From the NCBI GenBank assembly GCA_050740255.1, contig JBOICV010000139.1:1-64000 (forward strand): 64,000 nucleotides of DNA, read 5' to 3'. Under the pieces are notes generated by a model that searched no databases, had not been told where the DNA came from, and saw nothing but the letters and a program-made list of their open reading frames with translations. This document shows, in pieces, positions 51,721 to 59,604 of this stretch (its first letter is position 1; the number at the start of each line of letters is the position of its first letter). This DNA is from JBOICV01 sp050740255. Its GTDB lineage: Bacteria; Pseudomonadota; Gammaproteobacteria; Nevskiales; JBOICV01. The translations under genes were made by a program, and so were the position numbers.

Positions 51721-51749
51721 CTTGAAACTATCGAGATCCGCCCCAATCT
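51721..51749 (+). promoter_or_regulatory. Sigma-32 (heat-shock) promoter of htpX
   Basis: CTTGAAA at 51721-51727 and CCCCAATCT starting at 51741, with 14 nt between CTTGAA and CCCC, fit the sigma-32 pattern (CTTGAA, 13-17 nt, CCCCATNT). It lies immediately after the parC stop and 38 nt before the htpX ATG. Heat control of htpX is known in E. coli. Confidence 0.75.
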
Positions 51750-51786
51750 AAGGCTGGTGGACTGTCACTGGAGAGACTAAAAACCC

Positions 51787-52671
51787 ATGAAGCGTGTACT
51801 TCTGTTCCTGGCGACCAACCTCGCCGTGATTCTGGTGCTCGGCGTAGTCACCTCGCTGCTCGGCGTTAATCAATGGATTACCGCGCAGGGCCTGAATTAC
51901 GAGGCTCTGCTGGTGTTCGCATCGGTATTCGGTTTTGGCGGTGCCTTCATCTCACTACTGATTTCGAAGCCCATGGCCAAGTGGGCAATGAAGGTACAGG
52001 TCGTCCAGCAACCCAAATCCTCGGCCGAAGCCTGGTTGGTGCAGACAGTTCAGCGGATGGCGCGGCAGGCCGGCATCGGCACGCCGGAGGTCGGTGTCTA
52101 CAACTCGCCGGACATGAATGCCTTCGCCACGGGCTGGAACCGCAATAGCGCCCTGGTGGCGGTCAGCAGCGGACTGCTGCAAAGCATGAAGCAGGATGAA
52201 GTCGAAGCCGTACTGGGCCATGAGGTTACGCACGTGGCCAATGGCGATATGGTGACACTGGCCCTGATTCAGGGCGTGATGAACACCTTCGTCATCTTCC
52301 TGTCACGCGTGATCGGCTATGTGATTGATAAAGCCGTGTTCAAGAACGAACGCGGAGTGGGCATCGGTTATTACGCGACGGTTATCGCGCTGGACATCGT
52401 GTTCGGCATCGTCGCCAGCATGATCGTCGCCTGGTTCTCTCGTCAGCGTGAGTTTCGTGCGGACGCCGGTGGCGCCCAACAAGCCGGCCGCGAGAAAATG
52501 ATCAGCGCCCTGCAGCGGCTCGGCGCGGCGCGTGAGCCGGCGGCGATGCCGGAGCAGCTCGCGGCTTTCGGCATTCGTGCCGGCGGCAAGAGCAAGCTAT
52601 GGCAGTTGTTGATGAGCCATCCGCCGATCGAGCAGCGCATTGAGGCTCTACGGGCCGGCGCCGCTCGCTAA
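51787..52671 (+). CDS. htpX: Membrane zinc metalloprotease HtpX
   Basis: A 294-residue inner-membrane M48 protease that degrades misfolded membrane proteins. Two N-terminal spans (about 5-25 and 37-57) precede the active-site HEVTH (145-149), and two more spans surround residues 155-220. The third zinc ligand Glu lies in RQREFRADAGGA near 225. Length and layout match E. coli HtpX. A GGAGAG ribosome-binding site and a sigma-32-type promoter lie upstream. Confidence 0.95.
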   Translation: MKRVLLFLATNLAVILVLGVVTSLLGVNQWITAQGLNYEALLVFASVFGFGGAFISLLISKPMAKWAMKVQVVQQPKSSAEAWLVQTVQRMARQAGIGTPEVGVYNSPDMNAFATGWNRNSALVAVSSGLLQSMKQDEVEAVLGHEVTHVANGDMVTLALIQGVMNTFVIFLSRVIGYVIDKAVFKNERGVGIGYYATVIALDIVFGIVASMIVAWFSRQREFRADAGGAQQAGREKMISALQRLGAAREPAAMPEQLAAFGIRAGGKSKLWQLLMSHPPIEQRIEALRAGAAR

Positions 52672-52681
52672 GACCTGGGAC

Positions 52682-52800
52682 TTGGCACAGGGATGTGCCA
52701 ACGCTTTTCGAGCGCGAAGCGTTTGCTCGAAAAGCGGGAGCCGCCGAAAGTCGCGCCTTTCGGCGGCGACGCTGAAAAATGGCAGGATGCCTTTTTCAGC
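52682..52800. repeat. Array of four hairpins between htpX and the FimX-like gene
   Basis: Four consecutive stem-loops fill the whole gap. (1) TTGGCACA-GGGA-TGTGCCAA, 52682-52701. (2) CGCTTTTCGAGC with GCTCGAAAAGCG, 52702-52736, 12 bp. (3) GCCGCCGAAAG-TCGCGC-CTTTCGGCGGC, 52740-52767, 11 bp. (4) GCTGAAAAA with TTTTTCAGC, 52771-52800, with an inner GGC/GCC pair. The FimX-like stop codon begins at the last base. It may be a mobile repeat, a structured RNA or a double terminator; the sequence alone does not decide. Confidence 0.8.
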
Positions 52801-54839
52801 TATGAACCCGTCACCACGTAGTTCACCCCAACCTGCCATAGCATCGCCATGCTGTGCGCATCGGCCGTGCCGGCGGACACGATCTTACAACCGTGGTTGC
52901 GCGCGGCGGTCATGCATTCCTGTACCTGCTGGTGCAATTTATCCTTGTTGTTGATCAGCGCTTTACTGGCCGTCGGGGATAAGCGCACGAAACGCACGGC
53001 TACGTGCTGTAGCAGTTTGGCGGAGGCCGTCGTGCCCGCCAGTCCGTCCACCGCCATGCTGACCGGCATTCCCGCCACATGTTGCAAGAGCGAGTTCGCC
53101 TGGCTGACGTGATAAATCAGCGCCTTCTCGTTGAACATCAGCACCAGTTCCTGGCCGTTCAAAGTGCCGGCCGCTGCTTGCTGTCCGAGCCAACTGCCCA
53201 GCGGCTCTGCGTTCTCAAGCGATGCACTGCTGAGCGGCACGAATAAACCCTGCTGCCGGCCTTCACGCGCGCGTTGTGCCAGCGCCGCCAAGGCTTGGCC
53301 CAGCACCCGCGACTCGATCTGCGCGGACAAATGCGCTTTTTCCGCCCAGGGTTGGTACTCCTCCGGCGAGTGCTTCTTATCGCCATCGTCCTGTAGGTAG
53401 GGCAGCGCGTCAAAATACTCGCGCTGATCACCTTCCAAACTGGCGACGTTGCGAAAATTGAGTTGGAAACGATTTTGCGCGATGCCGTTCTGCAGCCGGC
53501 TGAGCCAAGTGGGGTCCACCACCGGTGCTTGTGCCGTCTCGGCCTCGGTCACCAAGCTCTTGACCTGATTGCCGCCCTTGGTGGACAGCTCCCGCGCAGC
53601 AGCGCGGGCTTCCCAAAAACGGCTTTCCGCTTGATCTGCGCTGACAACCTGAGTGACGCCGATACTTACGGTGAGCAAGGCAGACACGGATTCCGCTTGA
53701 AAGACCTGTTCCTGGGCGTTCTTGCACAGGCGCTGCGATAGCTCGACTGCCGAGGACAGACCGACGTCTTGCAGCGTGCAGACGAACTCGCTGCTGGAGA
53801 AACGGAAAATCTCTACGCCCGGTGCCGCGGTTCTGAATAAATCGTGCAGCACTAACGAAACTTTGAAGGCGGGGATGAACCCGATGCGCTTCTCCAGCCC
53901 GGGCATATCGTCAATGATTACGTAGTAAAGCGTTACCGGTGGATGGTCTTGATAGTGCCTGGCCTCGGTGATCTGTCGGTAGAGTGCGAAGCGCGGATCA
54001 TGCTCCGGCAGTCCGTTCGTCACCACTTGTAGGTCTGCTCCTGCGCTGGCGGCAGCCGGTGCGGTGACGATCGGCTGCAGGGGCACGATCAGAACCTCAA
54101 GACAGTCTTCGCCGTTGAACTGCGCGGTGCGTACGCGCAGCTCCATCTCGAAAGCCGCGCCCGGGTCGCGTGATCCGTGACAACGCAGGCTGTGCTCGGC
54201 TTCCTTGCCTTTGCTTACGCGGCTCAAGGCCCTTTTGACCTGCGCCTGATCGTCAGCACCGATCAAATCCATCAGAGGCTCACCGGCCATCGCCAAAGGG
54301 TCATCCAGGCCGAAACACTTGGCAAAGGCGGGATTGACCTCGACGATAATCCCTTCCTGCAAATAAGCTACCGCGTCCTGACTCGTGCTGATCAGGCCCT
54401 CGACCTGATTGGACAAGACAGCAACTTCGCGCTCCGCTTCGCTAAGCTGGCGGGTAAGATGGTGCACCCCCAGCTCGCGCATGAACACGAATTGCAGATG
54501 CTCCAGATGCCGTGGCGAGACGCAGTCGCGCGCACGGCTCTTGAGCGCCTGGGTGAGACGGTCGCCGTCGAGCGTCTCTACCAAGAGCAGGACCGGCACA
54601 CCCGGCAGCACTTGCTGGCAGGTGCGCACGACCTGGTCGACGTCGAGCTTGGGGTCCTGGCCATCGCAGAAAACTAGATCGGGGGTGAACTGACGGAGGC
54701 GGTCCGGCAGGTCATCGCCAGGCGTCAGCGCCTGCATGCGTACCGGTTGACCGGACTTGCGCAGATGGGCTTCGATTTTGGCGGCGTCGTACTGCGCCTT
54801 CGAAACTGTCACCAGCTGAGCGTAATCCTTGCCAACCAC
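52800..54839 (-). CDS. FimX-like degenerate GGDEF/EAL signalling protein
   Basis: A 679-residue protein with the domain order of FimX: a receiver-like domain (about 1-125), PAS (about 140-250), GGDEF-like (about 280-430) and EAL-like (about 440-679). The GGDEF signature is replaced by RFSSSEF (346-352) and the EAL signature by LNFRNVASLEG, so neither synthesis nor hydrolysis of c-di-GMP is expected. FimX-type proteins use the dead EAL domain as a c-di-GMP sensor controlling type IV pili. The end is abrupt: after LWQVGVNYV, where relatives continue for some 15 residues, only VTGS remains before the stop, exactly where a hairpin array begins. Binding ability is therefore uncertain. Confidence 0.8.
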   Translation of the reverse strand: MVGKDYAQLVTVSKAQYDAAKIEAHLRKSGQPVRMQALTPGDDLPDRLRQFTPDLVFCDGQDPKLDVDQVVRTCQQVLPGVPVLLLVETLDGDRLTQALKSRARDCVSPRHLEHLQFVFMRELGVHHLTRQLSEAEREVAVLSNQVEGLISTSQDAVAYLQEGIIVEVNPAFAKCFGLDDPLAMAGEPLMDLIGADDQAQVKRALSRVSKGKEAEHSLRCHGSRDPGAAFEMELRVRTAQFNGEDCLEVLIVPLQPIVTAPAAASAGADLQVVTNGLPEHDPRFALYRQITEARHYQDHPPVTLYYVIIDDMPGLEKRIGFIPAFKVSLVLHDLFRTAAPGVEIFRFSSSEFVCTLQDVGLSSAVELSQRLCKNAQEQVFQAESVSALLTVSIGVTQVVSADQAESRFWEARAAARELSTKGGNQVKSLVTEAETAQAPVVDPTWLSRLQNGIAQNRFQLNFRNVASLEGDQREYFDALPYLQDDGDKKHSPEEYQPWAEKAHLSAQIESRVLGQALAALAQRAREGRQQGLFVPLSSASLENAEPLGSWLGQQAAAGTLNGQELVLMFNEKALIYHVSQANSLLQHVAGMPVSMAVDGLAGTTASAKLLQHVAVRFVRLSPTASKALINNKDKLHQQVQECMTAARNHGCKIVSAGTADAHSMAMLWQVGVNYVVTGS

Positions 54840-54884
54840 GTGCGACTCCTTATTCAGTAATCGAAATTCAGTGATCGAGCCAAA

Positions 54885-55916
54885 TCATAGCAGCGTCTTG
54901 CCGGGCTGCCCCGGTTCTTCACGCACCAGCCGCGGCACGAGGTATCCCGGCAATTCCGCCGCCAGCGCATGATGCAACTCGCGGGCGGAGCTCTCGGGTA
55001 CTTCGAAATGAGCGCTGCCCTGCACCCGATCGAGCAGATGCAGGTAATACGGCAGTACCCCGCAAGCAAACAGGCGCTGACTTAAGTCCCTGAGCGCGGC
55101 AACGCTATCGTTGACACCGCGCAGCAGCACGCTTTGGTTGAGCAGCGTTGCGCCTGTGGTGGCGACCGCGCGCATCGCCAGGGCCACGGCCCGATCAAGT
55201 TCATGTGCATGATTGGCGTGGATCACAACGATCTTCTGCAAGCGCCCGCGACCCAGCCAGGCGAGCAGTTCGGCGTCCACGCGTTCTGGCAGCACAACCG
55301 GCTGGCGCGTATGGATGCGCAGACGCTTGAGGTGGCTAATCCCGTCGAGTTGGTCGGTCAGCTCCGCCAGACGTCGGTCGGAAAGCGACAACGGATCGCC
55401 GCCGCTGAGAATGACTTCTTCCAGGCTGGTATCCGCCGCGACGCGTTCCAGCGCCGGCTGCCAGCCGGCGCGCGCCGCCGTGTGATCCGCATAAGGGAAA
55501 TGGCGGCGGAAGCAGAAACGACAATGCACGCCGCAAGCGCCGGTGGTGATCAATAACGCCCGGCCACGGTACTTCTGCAGCACGCCATCCCCACGTGCGC
55601 TGGGTAGATCGCCTACCGCGTCGCGGCCAAAGCCGGGCGCGGCGTCCAATTCGGCGGCCAGCGGCAGCACCTGCAACAACAGGGGGTCGCGAGGGTCGCC
55701 CTTGTGCATGCGTGCGACATAGCCCCGCGGGACGCGCAGGGGGAATAAGGCTGCGGCCTGCCGCGCAGCCGGCAGCAACTCCGGACCCAGCTCCAGCAGG
55801 TTCAGCAGCTCGGCGGGATCGGTAACGGCCTGTTGCAATGCTGCGCGCCAGGAAGGCTGCCGCGCACGCGGTATTTCGGGCAGAATACGCGCCCTTGTCG
55901 CAGGTGGCGGGGTCAT
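54885..55916 (-). CDS. epmB: EF-P (R)-beta-lysylation lysine 2,3-aminomutase EpmB
   Basis: A 343-residue radical SAM enzyme that turns (S)-alpha-lysine into (R)-beta-lysine for EF-P. The cluster motif is C128, C132 and C135 (CGVHCRFC). EVILSGGDPLSLSD and RIHTRQPVVLPERV are characteristic of the EpmB/KamA family. Its short length relative to clostridial KamA and its divergent position next to efp support EpmB. 46 bp separate the two starts. Confidence 0.95.
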   Translation of the reverse strand: MTPPPATRARILPEIPRARQPSWRAALQQAVTDPAELLNLLELGPELLPAARQAAALFPLRVPRGYVARMHKGDPRDPLLLQVLPLAAELDAAPGFGRDAVGDLPSARGDGVLQKYRGRALLITTGACGVHCRFCFRRHFPYADHTAARAGWQPALERVAADTSLEEVILSGGDPLSLSDRRLAELTDQLDGISHLKRLRIHTRQPVVLPERVDAELLAWLGRGRLQKIVVIHANHAHELDRAVALAMRAVATTGATLLNQSVLLRGVNDSVAALRDLSQRLFACGVLPYYLHLLDRVQGSAHFEVPESSARELHHALAAELPGYLVPRLVREEPGQPGKTLL

Positions 55917-55962
55917 TCGGCTAGTTTACCGCCTGATATTTCATCAGCAATCGAGAATCACC

Positions 55963-56532
55963 ATGTCCACGTACAGCACCAACGAGTTCAAAGCCGGCGT
56001 CAAAATCCTTTTGGACGGTGATCCCTACTCGATTTTGGAGAACGAATACGTCAAGCCCGGCAAGGGCCAGGCGTTCAACCGCGTGAAAATACGCAACCTC
56101 AAGAACGGCCGCGTGATCGAGAAAACCTTCCGGTCTGGCGACACCGTCGAGGGCGCAGATGTGATTTCGCTCGAGATGCAGTATCTCTATAGCGATGGCG
56201 AGTTCTACCACTTCATGAACCCAGAGAATTTTGAACAAGTAGCAGCCGGCAAGACCGCTTGCGGCGAGGCGATTCAGTGGCTTAAAGAGCAGGACAACTG
56301 CACGATTACCTTGTGGAATGGCGTGCCCATGCTGGTCGAACCCCCGGCCCATGTGTCGCTGAAAGTCATCGAGACCGACCCCGGCCTGCGCGGTGATACC
56401 GCCACCGGCGGCACCAAATCAGCCAAGCTTGAAACCGGCGCGGTCGTGCGCGTACCGCTGTTTATCAACAATGGCGAAGTGCTGCGCGTGAATACGCGCA
56501 CCGGCGAGTACGTCTCCCGCGCCGGTAAGTGA
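55963..56532 (+). CDS. efp: Elongation factor P
   Basis: A 189-residue translation factor that rescues ribosomes stalled at polyproline. K34 in KPGKGQAF is the lysine modified by EpmA/EpmB, and both genes flank efp here. Three beta-barrel domains are present, ending in the GEVLRVNTRTGEYVSRA signature. Several genes in this window encode polyproline stretches (for example the 1390-aa protein and GspD) that would depend on it. A 10-bp hairpin begins one base before its TGA stop. Confidence 0.97.
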   Translation: MSTYSTNEFKAGVKILLDGDPYSILENEYVKPGKGQAFNRVKIRNLKNGRVIEKTFRSGDTVEGADVISLEMQYLYSDGEFYHFMNPENFEQVAAGKTACGEAIQWLKEQDNCTITLWNGVPMLVEPPAHVSLKVIETDPGLRGDTATGGTKSAKLETGAVVRVPLFINNGEVLRVNTRTGEYVSRAGK

Positions 56533-56553
56533 CGGCCGTATAGCGGCCGTCAC
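56529..56553 (+). terminator. Hairpin at the efp stop codon
   Basis: A perfect 10-bp stem, GTGACGGCCG-TATAG-CGGCCGTCAC, begins at the base before the efp TGA. It is followed by CCTGAGC and CGAAGGATCT, words of the TTGTCATTCTGAG repeat family, up to the epmA start. No U-run follows, so it may be a repeat or attenuator rather than a classic terminator. Confidence 0.5.
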
Positions 56554-56600
56554 CCTGAGCGAGCGCCATATAGGGCGCGAGTCGAAGGATCTCGCTGAGC

Positions 56601-57572
56601 GTGGCAGACAATCACTGGCGCCCAAGCGCCGACCAGCAAGCCCTGCGGCTACGCGCTGACTGGCTGACGCGCATCCGCAGCTTTTTTGCCGCACGCGGCG
56701 TATTGGAAGTGGAAACGCCACTGCTCTCCGCCGCGAGCAACACCGACCCGAACCTCGCCAGTATCACCGCGCAGACTGCATTCGGACCGCGCTGGTTGCA
56801 CACCTCGCCCGAGTTTGCGATGAAGCGCCTCTTGGCAGGCGGCAGCGGGCCTATTTACCAGATCTGCAAAGTTTTCCGAGACGGCGAGCAAGGTCGCTGG
56901 CACAACCCGGAATTCACCATGCTGGAATGGTATCGGCCGGGTTTCGACGAATTTGCATTGATGGACGAAGTCGAGACTTTACTGCGTGAACTACTACAGG
57001 CGCCGGCAGCGGAATTTCTCACCGAAAGCGTGACTTATGTAGATGCCGTCAGGCAGATTGCCGGCGTGGACGCATTAGCGTCTACCCCGAACGAACTGCA
57101 AGCTTGTCTGCAACGTCACCAGGTGCCGCTGCCTGAAACGGGCCCGAGCGACGCAGCTTCACGCGATTTCTGGCTCGACTTGATCATGGGTGAGGTAGTA
57201 GGGCCAAAGCTTGGTCTTTCGCAACCCTGCTTTGTCTATGACTACCCGGCCAGCCAGGCCGCGCTGGCACGGCTCAAGCCCGGCGGCGTAGCGGCGCGTT
57301 TCGAGCTTTATTGGAAAGGCGTGGAACTCGCCAACGGCTTTCATGAACTGACGGACGCGGCAGAGCAGCGTAGCCGTTTAGCGCGTGATCGCGCGCAACG
57401 GCGTTCACGCGGCTTACCCATGGTGCCGCAAGACGAGCATTTGCTTGAGGCCTTGGCGCAAGGCCTGCCCGATTGCAGCGGCGTCGCGCTCGGCCTGGAC
57501 CGCTTGTTGGCACTCGCGCTGGGCTACGACAGTCTGCAGCCGGTACTGTCATTCCCCTTCGACCGCGCCTGA
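56601..57572 (+). CDS. epmA: EF-P lysyltransferase EpmA (GenX/PoxA)
   Basis: A 323-residue class II LysRS-like enzyme without the tRNA anticodon domain. It attaches (R)-beta-lysine to K34 of EF-P. Motifs are EVETPLLSAASNTDPNL, LHTSPEFAMKRLLAGG, YQICKVFRDGEQGRWHNPEFTMLEWY (motif 2) and GVALGLDRLLALALG (motif 3). The start is a GTG that directly follows a repeat-like segment. No strong ribosome-binding site is visible. Confidence 0.95.
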   Translation: MADNHWRPSADQQALRLRADWLTRIRSFFAARGVLEVETPLLSAASNTDPNLASITAQTAFGPRWLHTSPEFAMKRLLAGGSGPIYQICKVFRDGEQGRWHNPEFTMLEWYRPGFDEFALMDEVETLLRELLQAPAAEFLTESVTYVDAVRQIAGVDALASTPNELQACLQRHQVPLPETGPSDAASRDFWLDLIMGEVVGPKLGLSQPCFVYDYPASQAALARLKPGGVAARFELYWKGVELANGFHELTDAAEQRSRLARDRAQRRSRGLPMVPQDEHLLEALAQGLPDCSGVALGLDRLLALALGYDSLQPVLSFPFDRA

Positions 57573-57577
57573 CTGTC

Positions 57578-57637
57578 TTGTAGGAGCGACTTTAGTCGCG
57601 ATTTGAATGGATTGTTGCGGCTAAAGCCGCTCCTACA
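57578..57637. repeat. Inverted pair of REP elements (BIME) between epmA and psd
   Basis: Two REP units face each other: TAGGAGCGACTTTAGTCGCG on the plus strand (from 57581) and TAGGAGCGGCTTTAGCCGC on the minus strand. The hairpin bases differ (GCGAC/GTCGC versus GCGGC/GCCGC), but pairing is kept in both. The unit matches the widespread Pseudomonas-type REP. The right copy contains the psd stop codon. It can also act as a bidirectional terminator. Confidence 0.85.
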
Positions 57638-58532
57638 TTTTTTCGAGTCGCGCGATTTCCTGACCCATGAGTAGCGGCGCGCCGGGTAGGAGCTGAGCAG
57701 ACCAGCTTAGCGCCTTGCGGCCGAACAGCAGGATCACAGTGGAACCCATATTGAAGCGGCCCATCTCCGCGCCCTGCGCCAGCCGCACCGCACTTGGCGA
57801 ATCCGCCATATAGCGGGTGGTCACCACGCGGCTGCCGCGCGGCGGCGTGATTTCGCCGGCCCAGATGGCCTCAATGGAGCCAACGAACAAGGCTCCGACC
57901 AGCACCATCGCCATCGGGCCTGCCTCAGTGTGGAACAGGGCAGCCACGCGCTCATTGCGCGCGAAAAGATTCGGCAGCGCCCGCGTCGTCGCGGGATTCA
58001 CGCTGAACAGCCGGCCCGGTACGTAAACCATCTCGCGCAGGGTGCCGGCGAGCGGCATATGGATACGGTGATAGTTGTTGGGCGCCAAATAAATAGTCGC
58101 GAAGTGTCCGCCGTAGAACAGCGCCGCGCGCGCCGGATCGCCACCCAGTAATTCCGCTGCGCTGAAGCTATGGCCCTTGGCCTGAAAAATGCGGCCATCC
58201 TCTATCTCACCCGCCTCGTAGACACGCCCATCCACCGGCGACACCACACGACCGGATTCCGCAGGAAGCGGCCGCACGGCGGGTTTGAGCGCACGCGTGA
58301 AGAACTCGTTGAAGCTGCCAAAGTCACCGACATCCTGGGTGATCGCTTCGTCCAGCGAAATGCCATAGCCACGCATCAACAGACGAATCAGCAGGTTCTT
58401 GATGAAAGCGATGCGCAAACGCATAAACCAATGAACAACACGCGACATGGCATGCGTGGGCAGCATGCGCTGCAGCAGCACGAAGGCGCGGTCGGAAGCG
58501 CTGGCCTCAGTTTCGATCGGCGGCATAGGCAT
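57633..58532 (-). CDS. psd: Phosphatidylserine decarboxylase proenzyme
   Basis: A 299-residue membrane-associated enzyme making phosphatidylethanolamine. The self-cleavage site is GST with S264 becoming the pyruvoyl group (FNMGSTVILLF; the usual LGST is MGST here). SPVDGRVYEAG, HFATIYLAPNNYHRIHMPLAG and the catalytic His regions are present. The final codons and stop (ARLEKM then TAG) run into a REP element. It ends a minus-strand set with the two copper chaperone genes (2-nt gap to PCuAC). Confidence 0.95.
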   Translation of the reverse strand: MPMPPIETEASASDRAFVLLQRMLPTHAMSRVVHWFMRLRIAFIKNLLIRLLMRGYGISLDEAITQDVGDFGSFNEFFTRALKPAVRPLPAESGRVVSPVDGRVYEAGEIEDGRIFQAKGHSFSAAELLGGDPARAALFYGGHFATIYLAPNNYHRIHMPLAGTLREMVYVPGRLFSVNPATTRALPNLFARNERVAALFHTEAGPMAMVLVGALFVGSIEAIWAGEITPPRGSRVVTTRYMADSPSAVRLAQGAEMGRFNMGSTVILLFGRKALSWSAQLLPGAPLLMGQEIARLEKM

Positions 58533-58534
58533 GC

Positions 58535-58954
58535 TCAGTTCTTTCGGCGCACTTCGGCATCCACTGCGATCGCTATTGCGCCGAAATTCAGTTCCAGCGG
58601 CAGATGTTGTCCGGCGGTGACTGGTTCGGTCGCCCGAAAAAGCATCAGGTGCTTGCCGCCGGGTTCAAGGTTGATAGTGGCGCCGGCCGGCATGGGAATT
58701 TTATCCAGGCGGCGCATGCGCATCTGCCCATCGTGCATGGTCATTTCGTGGAGTTCAATGCGCGCAAACGCCGGGCTGGTGACAGCGCTTAGCACGAGGT
58801 CCTCATCGCCATTGTTGCGCAGTACCAGATATCCAGCGTGCACCGCCGCACCTGGCGGCGCCTCGCGGATCCAGGCCTGTGTCACTTCTACAGTTTGATC
58901 GCGGCTACACGCCGTCAAAAGACAGAAAATTACCGCCAGCAGCGCCCGACTCAT
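58535..58954 (-). CDS. PCuAC-type periplasmic copper chaperone lipoprotein
   Basis: A 139-residue lipoprotein (lipobox LTAC, C16). The PCuAC copper(I) motif is present: HEM in IELHEMTMHDGQMRM, then the second HLM in GGKHLMLF, giving the H(M)x10Mx21HxM pattern. The family delivers copper to cytochrome oxidase with Sco proteins. A Sco gene lies directly upstream with a 4-nt overlap. Confidence 0.9.
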   Translation of the reverse strand: MSRALLAVIFCLLTACSRDQTVEVTQAWIREAPPGAAVHAGYLVLRNNGDEDLVLSAVTSPAFARIELHEMTMHDGQMRMRRLDKIPMPAGATINLEPGGKHLMLFRATEPVTAGQHLPLELNFGAIAIAVDAEVRRKN

Positions 58955-59556
58955 TTGGTCAGCAAAGTTTCGAGATCGCCCGCCAGCATGGACCGCTGGT
59001 GTGGGGCGGAAAAGTAGGCTACTGCCGCCGCCGCGGGATTGACCAGCACCAGGCTGGCGCTGTGATCCACGCTGTAATTCCCCTCCGCATCGGGCTTTGT
59101 CGTCGAATAGGGCAGGTAGAGCGACGCGCTAAACTTTTCGAGCTCTGCTTGATCTCCGGTAAGACCGATAAACTCCGGATCGAAATAGCGGACGTAATCA
59201 TGCAGGCGTTGCGAGGTATCGCGTTTGGGATCGAGCGAGATGAAGACCACCCGCAACTGCGGGTTGTTCAAATCCCGTTTGATTTGCCGCAGTAAACCGA
59301 GCGTGTTGGGGCAGATGTCGGGACAGTGGGTGAACCCGAAAAACAGCAGGTTCCAGTAATCTTTGAAATCCCGCGTGCTGAATTCCTTGTCTTCTTGATC
59401 GCGTAGTTTCAGTTCCGGCAGGCCTCGTGGCTGGTCGAGCAGCGTGCCGGCTGCCAGATCCGGATGGCCGGTATGCGATTGCTGCCAGAACCAGAACCCT
59501 AGACCCTGCGCCAAGCCCACGAGGGACAGAAAAATGATCAAAGCGGGATTTTTCAC
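58951..59556 (-). CDS. SCO1/SenC family copper-binding thiol protein
   Basis: A 201-residue thioredoxin-fold protein with an N-terminal membrane anchor (about 6-24). Copper ligands are C78 and C82 (CPDIC) and H165 (DHSASLVLV). It assists CuA or CuB assembly in cytochrome oxidase. I start at a GTG (59556). The frame extends far upstream, antisense to prmB, but that part is unrelated. Its stop overlaps the PCuAC start by 4 nt. It is divergent from prmB, with 48 bp between starts. Confidence 0.9.
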   Translation of the reverse strand: MKNPALIIFLSLVGLAQGLGFWFWQQSHTGHPDLAAGTLLDQPRGLPELKLRDQEDKEFSTRDFKDYWNLLFFGFTHCPDICPNTLGLLRQIKRDLNNPQLRVVFISLDPKRDTSQRLHDYVRYFDPEFIGLTGDQAELEKFSASLYLPYSTTKPDAEGNYSVDHSASLVLVNPAAAAVAYFSAPHQRSMLAGDLETLLTK

Positions 59557-59604
59557 GCGGCAATTATTGCACAACGCTTGCAGCCGACTTCGTACAATGC
59601 GGCG

